In this document: piece by piece, positions 17,298 to 24,225 of the stretch | Layout of the letters: each line of letters begins with the position of its first letter | Position numbering within the stretch: position 1 is the stretch's first letter | Assembly: GCF_012933465.1 (NCBI RefSeq) | Contig: NZ_JABBND010000001.1 | Location: forward strand, 620,001 to 684,000 | Direction: 5' to 3' | DNA from: Actinomycetospora sp. TBRC 11914 | GTDB lineage: Bacteria; Actinomycetota; Actinomycetes; Mycobacteriales; Pseudonocardiaceae | Length of the DNA: 64,000 bases | Notes under the pieces: generated by a model | The model's database searches: none | Told to the model about the DNA's origin: nothing | Seen by the model: the letters and a program-made list of their open reading frames with translations, nothing else | Made by a program: the position numbers and the translations under genes

Positions 17298-18128
17298 TCA
17301 GGTGCGGTACGCCGACGGACGGCGCTCGTCGAGGTGGTGGAGCACCGCGCGGGCGGCGTCGACCATCGCGGCCGGGTCGACCTCGGTCACGGCGAGCCCG
17401 CCCTTCGACCAGGTCCGGGCGAGGATCTCCCCGCCCGGCCCGACGACCTTGGCCCGCCCCAGGAAGTGCAGGGCCCCGGACCGGCCGCTCTGGTTCGCCG
17501 AGAGCAGGAGCACCTGGTTCTCGGCGGCGCGCGCCTGGTCGTAGAGGTCGAAGAGCCGGGCCTGGCGGTCCTGGGCCATGCGCGGGGCCCGGTTGGTCAG
17601 CGAGGTCGGCCACGCCGAGAGGCACGCGATCACCTGGGCGCCGTCCATCGCGAGCGACCGCGCCGACTCCGGGAACGTCTTGTCGTGGTCGATGAGCATC
17701 CCGAGGCGGCCCACCGGGGTGTCGAAGGCGTGGAACCCGCAGCCGGCGGTGAACACCTTCGCGACGCCCGCCGGGTGGTGCACCTTCCGGTGGCGGCCCA
17801 GGATCCCGTCCCCGCAGAGCGCGACCGCGGAGTTGTAGAGCTCGCCGTCGGGACCCTTCTCGCAGTACCCGAGACAGACGACCATGTCGCCCGCGAGGTC
17901 GATCACCGACCGCACCTCGTCCCCGTTGGGCTCGAGGGCGGGCGGCAGGTCGAGGACCTCGTGGTCGCGGGGCCGCAGGTCGGTGATGTAGCCGCCCAGG
18001 GCACCGTCGGGCAGGGCCAGCAGCCCGACCCCGGCCTCGCGCGCGTGGGCGATGATGACGCCGATCCGCTCGAGGTCGAAGTCCAGGTCGCGGGTGAAGT
18101 GGGCCGCCGCCGCGGCGATGCGGAGCAC
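17298..18128 (-). CDS. Nitrilase-superfamily paralogue lacking catalytic Cys and Glu
   Basis: A 276-residue carbon-nitrogen hydrolase homologue, co-linear with the nitrilase encoded just upstream. Of the Glu-Lys-Cys triad only the Lys survives: LALPDGALGGY has Asp41 for Glu, GRHRKVHHP keeps Lys115, and GMLIDHDKTFPE has Asp147 where the catalytic Cys should be. The fold-defining motifs are otherwise intact and the frame is unbroken, so this looks like a maintained pseudo-enzyme. The GTG start lies 8 bases after the neighbour's stop; GGGGAG directly follows that TAG. A regulatory or structural partner of the active nitrilase is the simplest inference. Confidence 0.8.
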   Translation of the reverse strand: MLRIAAAAAHFTRDLDFDLERIGVIIAHAREAGVGLLALPDGALGGYITDLRPRDHEVLDLPPALEPNGDEVRSVIDLAGDMVVCLGYCEKGPDGELYNSAVALCGDGILGRHRKVHHPAGVAKVFTAGCGFHAFDTPVGRLGMLIDHDKTFPESARSLAMDGAQVIACLSAWPTSLTNRAPRMAQDRQARLFDLYDQARAAENQVLLLSANQSGRSGALHFLGRAKVVGPGGEILARTWSKGGLAVTEVDPAAMVDAARAVLHHLDERRPSAYRT

Positions 18129-18136
18129 GGACTCCC

Positions 18137-18985
18137 CTACGCGGAGGCGGGTACCGGTGCGTAGCTCCCGCGGCGCATGTCGCGCAGGTGCCCCATGAAG
18201 CGGCGCGCTCCCTCGACGGAGGAGTCGACGTCGATGGACGCGACCGCGAGACCGGCGTCGGTCCCGGTGGTCGCGAGCACCTCGCCGCCCGGGTCCACGA
18301 TCTTCGCGCTGGCCACGAGCCTCATGCTGCCGTACTCGCCGGCCTGGTTGGCCGACACCCAGACGATCTGGTTCTCCAGCGCGCGGGCGCGGTCGAAGAG
18401 GTCGAAGCGGCGGGTCCAGCGGTCGTCGGCGAGCACCGGCGCCTGGTTGGTCCGCGACGCGGGCCAGGCCGACATGCACACGACGACGCGGGCCCCGTCG
18501 ACGGCGAGCGCCCGCGCGGCCTCCGGGAAGGCCTTGTCGTAGCAGATCATCATGCCCATCCGCCCGACCGGCGAGTCGAACGCGGCGAAACGGTCGCCGG
18601 CGGCGTAGGAGTTGTTCTCGTTGAGCGGCTGGTGCACCTTGCGGTGCCGACCGAGCACCCCGTCCCCGGTGACCGCGACGCAGCTGTTGTAGGGCAGGCC
18701 GCCGGAGGCGTCGTCGCCGCGCTCGCAGTAGCCGGCGGTGATGACCATGTCGCCGGCGAGACCGATGAGCCGCTGGATCTCCGGGCCGTCGCCGTCGAGC
18801 TGCGGCGGCTCGTCCTCGTGGTCGCCGTGCAGCGAGGACAGGTAGCCCCCGAGGGCGGCCTCGGGCAGCGCGAGCAGGTGCGCGCCCGCCTCGCGGGCGC
18901 GGCCGACCAGTTTCTCGATGCGCCGGAAGTCCTCGTCCAGGTCCCGGACGAAGCCCTCGGCGGCGGCGGCGAAGGTGACGGTCAT
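18137..18985 (-). CDS. Nit1-type nitrilase of the Nit1C cluster
   Basis: A 282-residue nitrilase-superfamily enzyme with a complete triad: Glu42 in LALPEAALGGY, Lys116 in GRHRKVHQP and Cys148 in GMMICYDKAFPE. Nit1C nitrilases have been linked experimentally, in pseudomonads, to use of cyanide as nitrogen source; the direct substrate is uncertain. The ATG overlaps the stop of the GNAT-AIR synthase gene as ATGA, so the two are translationally coupled. The downstream gene is a catalytically dead copy. Expected to act in the cytosol as an oligomer. Confidence 0.88.
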   Translation of the reverse strand: MTVTFAAAAEGFVRDLDEDFRRIEKLVGRAREAGAHLLALPEAALGGYLSSLHGDHEDEPPQLDGDGPEIQRLIGLAGDMVITAGYCERGDDASGGLPYNSCVAVTGDGVLGRHRKVHQPLNENNSYAAGDRFAAFDSPVGRMGMMICYDKAFPEAARALAVDGARVVVCMSAWPASRTNQAPVLADDRWTRRFDLFDRARALENQIVWVSANQAGEYGSMRLVASAKIVDPGGEVLATTGTDAGLAVASIDVDSSVEGARRFMGHLRDMRRGSYAPVPASA

Positions 18986-20556
18986 GACGGCGTCCTCTCG
19001 GTTCCGGTGGTCGGCGACGGGAGACGTCGCGCGGCGGAGCTCGACCCGGCCGGTCCGAGCCCGGTGACGGGGCCGGCGACGGCGGTCGTCGTCTCCCCGT
19101 CGGGCCAGCGCAGGAGCACGCCGGCGGTGTCGGTGAGCTCGCCGCACGCCGCCCCGGTGGCGGGGCCCGCGTCGGGGAGCGGGGCGCCGGGCTCGTCGGT
19201 GGTGAGCAGCGCGAACCCGGGGAAGCAGGTGAACCAGTCGGCCACGTCGATCCCGGCGGGCCGGGGCACGGCGGCGACGTCGAGGACGGCGCCGGTCCCG
19301 CTCGCCTCGGCGAGCATCCCGAGGGTCCCGACGAGGCCCGCCATGGACACGTCCTTGGCGGCGGCCGGCCGGTGGGCGGCGTCGGGGCCGATCGCGTCGA
19401 CCATCGCGCGCAGATCCTCCGACCGGCGGCGCGAGGTCGTGTCGAACTGGCGGCCGGTGTAGCCGGGGCGCCAGGCGCCGGCGAGGTCGGCGGTGAGGCG
19501 GACCTCGTGGCCGACCCGCCCGCCGCCGGCGGGGACCGGCGTCGGCGTGCTGCCCAGGGCGGTCACCGCCAGCGAGGCCGGCACGTCGATGGTGGTGTGG
19601 CCCCCGAGGACCGGCACGCCGTAGGCCTGGGCGGCGGCGCGCAGCCCGTGCAGGACGCGGGCGGCGAAGGAGGCGTCGCGGGCGCCGACGGCGTCGAGCA
19701 GGCCCACCGGCCGCGCGCCCATGGCCGCGAGGTCGTTGACGTTGACCAGGACGCCGCACCAGCCGGCCCACTCCGGGTCGCGCTCGACCATCGCCGGCAG
19801 GATCGCGTCGCAGGCGGCGACGACGTCGCTGCCCGGCACCGGGGCGCCGTCGTCGCCGACGAAGCCGGGCGGCGCCAGGCCCGCGACCAGCTCGCCCAGC
19901 GGGCTCTTGGTGGCGTCGACCAGCCGCTGGATGCGGTCCATCGGGTGGCGCATCCGCAGGTGGGGCAGGTCGGGGGCGCCGGGCAGCGTCACCGGGCGCA
20001 CCGTCTCCCACCCGAGCCGGGTGAACAGCGGGCCGTTCGCGGCCTGGACGTCGGCCTCGAAGCGCAGCACCCCGGCCGCTTCGGCACGGGCGACGGCGGC
20101 CCGGACCAGGGCCGCGCCCACGCGCACCCCGGCCCGGCGCCGGCCGCCGACGCTCACCGCGAGGCGGCTGCCGGTCCACCACCCGAGGTCGGGCTCGCCG
20201 GGCCGGGCGGGACCGAGGCGGACGCCGCCGAGCGGGGTGCCGTCGCCGTCGCGGGCGAGCAGCACGACCGCGCGCGGGTCGGTGTCGGTGTCGTCGAGGT
20301 CGCTGCGGGACGTTCCGAAGAGGCCCTGCTCCTCGACGAACACGGCCCGGCGCAGGGCGCGGTGGGCGACGACGTCGGGATGGGTGGCGTCGGCGGCCGG
20401 CGCCTCGCCGATGGTGACGTCGCGGGGGGCGGGCCGGCGCGCGAGACCGCCGAGGATCTCCTCCGCGGCGGACAGCCGCCGTTCCAGCGCAGCGTCGTCA
20501 CGGGGCAGGACCACGTCATCGCGCCGCACCGGGGCGGGACCGTCGAGGATCGACAC
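18982..20556 (-). CDS. GNAT-AIR synthase fusion (MSMEG_0567/Sll0787 type)
   Basis: A 524-residue two-domain protein. Residues about 45-200 are a GNAT acyltransferase-like domain (HRALRRAVFVEEQGLF, GGVRLGPARPG, VGAALVRAAVARAEAAG). From about 205 on it is a PurM/AIR-synthase-like ATP-binding domain, with WCGVLVNVNDLAAMGARPVG and GVPVLGGHTTID. In some other organisms these two parts are separate genes of the Nit1C cluster. The GTG start is one base after the stop of the radical SAM gene, and the stop overlaps the nitrilase start. The likely role is to activate or modify an intermediate using ATP and an acyl donor, but the reaction is unknown. Confidence 0.87.
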   Translation of the reverse strand: MSILDGPAPVRRDDVVLPRDDAALERRLSAAEEILGGLARRPAPRDVTIGEAPAADATHPDVVAHRALRRAVFVEEQGLFGTSRSDLDDTDTDPRAVVLLARDGDGTPLGGVRLGPARPGEPDLGWWTGSRLAVSVGGRRRAGVRVGAALVRAAVARAEAAGVLRFEADVQAANGPLFTRLGWETVRPVTLPGAPDLPHLRMRHPMDRIQRLVDATKSPLGELVAGLAPPGFVGDDGAPVPGSDVVAACDAILPAMVERDPEWAGWCGVLVNVNDLAAMGARPVGLLDAVGARDASFAARVLHGLRAAAQAYGVPVLGGHTTIDVPASLAVTALGSTPTPVPAGGGRVGHEVRLTADLAGAWRPGYTGRQFDTTSRRRSEDLRAMVDAIGPDAAHRPAAAKDVSMAGLVGTLGMLAEASGTGAVLDVAAVPRPAGIDVADWFTCFPGFALLTTDEPGAPLPDAGPATGAACGELTDTAGVLLRWPDGETTTAVAGPVTGLGPAGSSSAARRLPSPTTGTERTPS

Positions 20557-20557
20557 G

Positions 20558-21682
20558 TCAGCCCCCCGCCGCGGAGAGCGCGCTGCAGGCCCCGCAGGCC
20601 GCGCAGCCGGCGGCCTGGTCGGCGCCCCGCATGCCGGCGGCGCGCAGGGCCGCGGCGACGCGGGCGGTGACGTCGGCGAGCAGCGCCGGGTCGGGCGCGG
20701 GATCGCCGTCGGCGAAGGCGAGCGTGCCCGGGATCGGGCGGTAGGGGACGACGAAGGGGTAGACCCCGGCCTCGATCAGCTCCGTGGCCCCGGCCACGAG
20801 CTCGTCCGGGTCCTCGCCGAGCCCGACGATGAGGTAGGTCGACACGGCGTTGCGGCCGAAGAGGCGCACGCTCTCCCGCCACGCCGCCCAGTACTGCTCG
20901 AGCGGCACGGAGGCCTTGCCGGGCATCCAGCGGCGCCGCACGGCGTCGTCGAGGGACTCGACGTGGATGCCGATCGCGTCGGCGCCGGCGTCCTTGAGCG
21001 CCGCGAGGGCGGCCAGGTCATCCGGCGCGGGCGGCTCGCACTGGACCTGGATCGGGAGGCCGGGGACGGCCTCGCGGACCGCGGCGGTGCAGCGGGCCAG
21101 GTGCCGGGCGCCGCGGTCGCGGCCGTTCGAGGTGCCGGTCGTCATCACCATCTGGCGCACGCCGTCGAGACGGACCGCGGCCTCGGCCACCTCGGCGAGC
21201 TGCGCCGGCGTCTTCACCGCGGTGGTGGCGCCGCTGCGCAGCGACTGCTCGATGGCGCAGAACCGGCAGCGGTCATCCTCGCCGTAGCGCACGCAGGTCT
21301 GCACGACCGTCGTCGCCAGCACGTCGTCGCCGTGCAGCCGCGCGATCTGCTCGTAGCGGACGCCGTCGGCCGTCGTGAGGTCGTAGAACGCGGGCCGGGC
21401 GACGGTGTCGACCGCGACGCCGAGATCGGTCACCCCGCCGTCGGGGCCGGTGCGCACGAGCCGGCCGTCGCGCAGCCGGAACGGGCTCGCCGGGTTGATG
21501 GGGATGGTGGTCTTGAGGCCGTCGACGAGCACGTGCCCGTCGTCGGACGGGCCGGCGCCGCCCGGGCGGCGCAGCGGAATGGTCGATCCGAGATCGACGG
21601 TGGTGGACGGAGGGTCGATCGCGACGCCGCGGACGGCCACTTCGGAACGGACGGCAACACCGGAATCGGTCGGTGCGGACAC
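20558..21682 (-). CDS. Radical SAM protein of the Nit1C cluster (MSMEG_0568 type)
   Basis: A 374-residue radical S-adenosylmethionine enzyme. The cluster-binding cysteines lie in QTCVRYGEDDRCRFC as C130-x8-C139-x2-C142, not the standard C-x3-C-x2-C; MMTTGTSNG resembles the following GGE-like strand. The C-terminal AAGCAACGACSAL has three further cysteines that could hold a second cluster. The GTG at 21682 is preferred (GGAGG 9 bases upstream); a longer version from 21730 would start inside palindromic element B. It follows element B and precedes the GNAT-AIR synthase gene by one base. The reaction is not known. Confidence 0.87.
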   Translation of the reverse strand: MSAPTDSGVAVRSEVAVRGVAIDPPSTTVDLGSTIPLRRPGGAGPSDDGHVLVDGLKTTIPINPASPFRLRDGRLVRTGPDGGVTDLGVAVDTVARPAFYDLTTADGVRYEQIARLHGDDVLATTVVQTCVRYGEDDRCRFCAIEQSLRSGATTAVKTPAQLAEVAEAAVRLDGVRQMVMTTGTSNGRDRGARHLARCTAAVREAVPGLPIQVQCEPPAPDDLAALAALKDAGADAIGIHVESLDDAVRRRWMPGKASVPLEQYWAAWRESVRLFGRNAVSTYLIVGLGEDPDELVAGATELIEAGVYPFVVPYRPIPGTLAFADGDPAPDPALLADVTARVAAALRAAGMRGADQAAGCAACGACSALSAAGG

Positions 21683-21722
21683 GCGAGCTGACCTCCAGGA
21701 CTGGGTGCGGACGGGGCCGCTC

Positions 21723-21780
21723 GTGAGCACTTTCTGGGGCTATAGCCCCAGAAAGTGCTCACGAGCGCGAAGCGCACCTA
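21723..21780. repeat. Three-hairpin palindromic element B
   Basis: This copy has a perfect 40-base palindrome (21723-21762): GTGAGCACTTTCTGGGGC, a TATA centre and the exact complement. The right mini-hairpin is GCGC-GAA-GCGC, one loop base different from element A with the stem kept. It ends in CTA, the minus-strand TAG of the nitrogen-starvation gene. It lies between two genes transcribed in the same direction inside the Nit1C operon, 40 bases before the radical SAM start, so it could limit read-through into the downstream genes. Confidence 0.85.
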
Positions 21781-22296
21781 CAACTGGTAGGTCGAGTTGA
21801 TGATCGCGCCCTTGCGCGCGTAGTAGATGAGCGCGTCCTGGACGTCGAGCGGGTGCGTCGGGATGACGCCCTCGATCAGGTCCTCCTCGCGGGCACCGTG
21901 CAGCGACAGCCCGAAGCGGCAGCAGTAGGCCTTGCCGCCCTCGGCCATGAAGGTCTTGAGCTGGTCGTTGATGTTGTGCTCGCCGGGGAACGCCGAGCTG
22001 CCCGTGGTGGGGAAGCCCCGGGTGGCCAGGCAGTTCAGGGAGCCCGGGCCGTAGAAGTAGATCGCGGTCTCGAAGCCCTTGCGCAGTGCGCGGGTGGCCT
22101 GGAGGACCGCGACGAAGCTGACCGACGACTCGTGCGCGATGCCGTGCACGAGGGTGAAGTAGGTCTCGCCGTTCTCGGCCTGCAGGTCGGGGAAGACCTT
22201 GGTCCCGCCGTAGATGCTCGAGCCCTCGGGCAGCGACGGGTGCGGGATCTCTTCGAGGCTCTTCTGCTCGACGTCGGACAGTTCGGCCGTGGTCAT
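21778..22296 (-). CDS. MSMEG_0572/Sll0783-type nitrogen-starvation protein
   Basis: A 172-residue protein of the Nit1C-associated family named for MSMEG_0572 and Sll0783, reported as induced by nitrogen starvation in cyanobacteria. HGIAHESSVSFVAVLQATRA and FETAIYFYGPGSLNCLATRG suggest a DsrE-like alpha/beta fold with one conserved Cys, and KAYCCRFGLSLHGAREEDL carries a Cys pair. The ATG at 22296 has AAGGAG upstream; the open frame continues another 69 residues without a better start. It heads the minus-strand Nit1C genes and is divergent from the flavoprotein gene across 415 bases. Confidence 0.8.
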   Translation of the reverse strand: MTTAELSDVEQKSLEEIPHPSLPEGSSIYGGTKVFPDLQAENGETYFTLVHGIAHESSVSFVAVLQATRALRKGFETAIYFYGPGSLNCLATRGFPTTGSSAFPGEHNINDQLKTFMAEGGKAYCCRFGLSLHGAREEDLIEGVIPTHPLDVQDALIYYARKGAIINSTYQL

Positions 22297-22711
22297 GCCG
22301 TTCTCCTTCGGTTCTGTCGGGGCGGTGGAGGGTGCGATCCCGGACGGCGCGGCGGCGGTGGCGGCCGTCCCGGGCTCGCCCCCGCGATCGCCGCTCACCA
22401 CCGCTTTCACCTTCTGCCAGATACCAGGCACGATGTCCCCCTGGTGTCCGTGTGGACGTGCGGTCGACGACCGGGGGTCCCGGCCTCGTGCTGCAAAAGC
22501 CAAACAACGACGCGTGACGCGCCGATGTCGACGTGACTACGAGCGCGTTTCTGAATCGCCGGAACATTTCCGAGACGTTTCGAAACAATCGGCAACAGGC
22601 CGGTAGTCAGACGGCAACCACTCGGAAACGGAATCTCCCGACGCTGATCCGCGGAATCGTTGAGGACGCAGCGACGCGTCCGCATCCTGAGGCTGAGAGG
22701 AACGACCGGCC
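22297..22711. other. 415-bp divergent regulatory region of the Nit1C genes
   Basis: This is the longest gene-free stretch in the accessory part. The first 220 bases are GC-rich; the part from 22530 to 22650 is clearly AT-richer than the surroundings, as expected for promoters. It holds the perfect palindrome GTTTCGAAAC (22577-22586) and several GAAAC/GCAAC half-sites. No small gene with a credible ribosome-binding site was seen. Confidence 0.5.
22592..22629 (+). promoter_or_regulatory. Phased GlnR-like half-sites upstream of flavoprotein gene
   Basis: GCAAC at 22592, GTAGT at 22603, GCAAC at 22614 and GAAAC at 22625 are all 11 bases apart, the phasing of actinobacterial GlnR boxes (gTnAC-n6-GaAAC repeated). 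Only the last half-site is a perfect match. The last pair (22614-22629) ends 82 bases before the flavoprotein ATG, a distance similar to that of the narK site. Confidence 0.4.
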
Positions 22712-24070
22712 ATGACCACGGCAACCGTCACGCCCCTGCGCGGCACCGGCGCCCGCACCCCTGCCGACCTCGACGGCACCCACCGCCCCGTCATCGTCAT
22801 CGGCGGCGGGCAGGCGGGACTGTCCATGAGCCGCTGCCTGTCCCGGGCGGGGATCGACCACCTCGTGCTCGAGCGCGACGAGGTCGGCCACTCCTGGAAG
22901 ACCTACCGGTGGGACACCTTCTGCCTGGTCACGCCGAACTGGCAGTGCAAGCTGCCCGACTACCCGTACGGGCCCGGCGGCCACGGCGGCACCGACCCGC
23001 ACGGCTTCATGGTCCGCTCGGAGATCATCGACTACCTGGAGGCGTACCGGGCGTTCATCGACCCGCCGCTGCACGAGGGCGTCGGGGTCGAGCGGGTCAC
23101 CCGCGACGACCACGGCACCTACGTGCTCGAGACAACGGCGGGCCGGCTCACCGCCGACCAGGTCGTCATCGCCACCGGCGGCTACCACACGCCGATCACC
23201 CCGCCGACCTCGCAGCCGCTGCCGCCGGAGATCACCCAGGTGCAGTCGCAGGACTACAAGAACGGCTCGCAGCTGCCGCCCGGCGAGGTGCTGGTGGTCG
23301 GGTCCGGCCAGTCCGGCGCGCAGATCGCCGAGGACCTGCACCTCGAGGGCCGCCAGGTCCACCTCGTCGTCGGGAACGCGCCCCGCGTCGCCCGCTTCTA
23401 CCGCGGGCGCGACGTCACCGACTGGCTCGACGACCTGGGCTACTACCGGATGCCGGTCACCGAGCACCCCCGCCGCGAGGCGGTGCGCGCGCAGGCCAAC
23501 CACTACGTCACCGGCCGCGACGGCGGCCGCGACATCGACCTGCGCGCCCACGCGGCCGACGGGATGAAGCTCTACGGCGTCATGACCGACCACCGCGACG
23601 GCGTCCTGCACTTCGCGCCGACGCTCACCGAGAGCCTCGACCACGCCGACGAGGTCTCCGAGTCGATCAAGGACACCATCGACAAGCACATCGCGGTGTC
23701 GGAGATCGACGCCCCGGTCGAGGAGCGGTACAACCCGGTGTGGTCGCCCGCGGACGACCCGACGGAGCTGCGCCTGGCCGACACCGGGATCACCTCGGTG
23801 GTGTGGTGCATCGGGTTCCGCCAGGACTTCTCGTGGATCGACGTCCCGGTGTTCTCCGGACGCGGCACCCCCGGCCACAGCCGCGGGGTCACCTCCTCCC
23901 CCGGCCTGTACTTCCTCGGGCTGCCCTGGCAGTGGACCTGGGGCTCGGGCCGGTTCTCGGGGGTCGGCGACGACGCCCGCTACCTCGCCGAGCGCATCCG
24001 CTCCCAGCGCGGGCTCACCTCGTCGGGCGGGCGCGGCGACGTCTGCAACGTCCTGGCGCTGGGCAGCTGA
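22712..24070 (+). CDS. Nit1C-cluster flavin-dependent oxidoreductase (MSMEG_0569 type)
   Basis: A 452-residue flavin monooxygenase-like enzyme. VIVIGGGQAGLSMSRCLS (near residue 30) is the FAD-binding GxGxxG, HSWKTYRWDTFCLVTPNWQ follows, and VLVVGSGQSGAQIAED is a second Rossmann motif for NAD(P)H. VVWCIGFRQDFSWIDVPVF and GLYFLGLPWQWTWGSGRFSGV fit the MSMEG_0569 family. GAGAGG precedes the ATG. Unlike the other cluster genes it is on the plus strand, sharing the upstream region with the nitrogen-starvation gene. It probably oxidises an intermediate of the Nit1C pathway. Confidence 0.87.
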   Translation: MTTATVTPLRGTGARTPADLDGTHRPVIVIGGGQAGLSMSRCLSRAGIDHLVLERDEVGHSWKTYRWDTFCLVTPNWQCKLPDYPYGPGGHGGTDPHGFMVRSEIIDYLEAYRAFIDPPLHEGVGVERVTRDDHGTYVLETTAGRLTADQVVIATGGYHTPITPPTSQPLPPEITQVQSQDYKNGSQLPPGEVLVVGSGQSGAQIAEDLHLEGRQVHLVVGNAPRVARFYRGRDVTDWLDDLGYYRMPVTEHPRREAVRAQANHYVTGRDGGRDIDLRAHAADGMKLYGVMTDHRDGVLHFAPTLTESLDHADEVSESIKDTIDKHIAVSEIDAPVEERYNPVWSPADDPTELRLADTGITSVVWCIGFRQDFSWIDVPVFSGRGTPGHSRGVTSSPGLYFLGLPWQWTWGSGRFSGVGDDARYLAERIRSQRGLTSSGGRGDVCNVLALGS

Positions 24071-24077
24071 CGCCGCT

Positions 24078-24200
24078 CCCCGCACGAGGGGACCCCTCGA
24101 CGTCGTAGAACGGCTGGATCGTCCCCTCGCGCGCGGAGCAGTGTGCCGCGAGGGGAGGATCCGGTCGCTCTACGCGGCCGAGGGGTCCCCTCGTGCGGGG
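24078..24200. repeat. 22-bp inverted repeat enclosing two head-to-head 50-bp elements
   Basis: Perfect 22-base arms (24078-24099 and 24179-24200) begin CCCCGCACGAGGGG and end CCCCTCGTGCGGGG. Within lie two copies of the 50-bp GAGGGG element: a plus-orientation copy at 24085-24134 and an inverted copy at 24145-24193, both related to the copy at 5251. The transcript could fold into one long hairpin between the flavoprotein stop and the hrpB start. Confidence 0.75.
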
Positions 24201-24225
24201 ACGGTGCGGTGGTAGACCGGCGGGC

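Noticed and set aside
21778-22503. Nitrogen-starvation protein with a 69-residue N-terminal extension
   Set aside because: The extension has no ribosome-binding site and an Ala/Pro-rich composition, whereas AAGGAG precedes the ATG at 22296.
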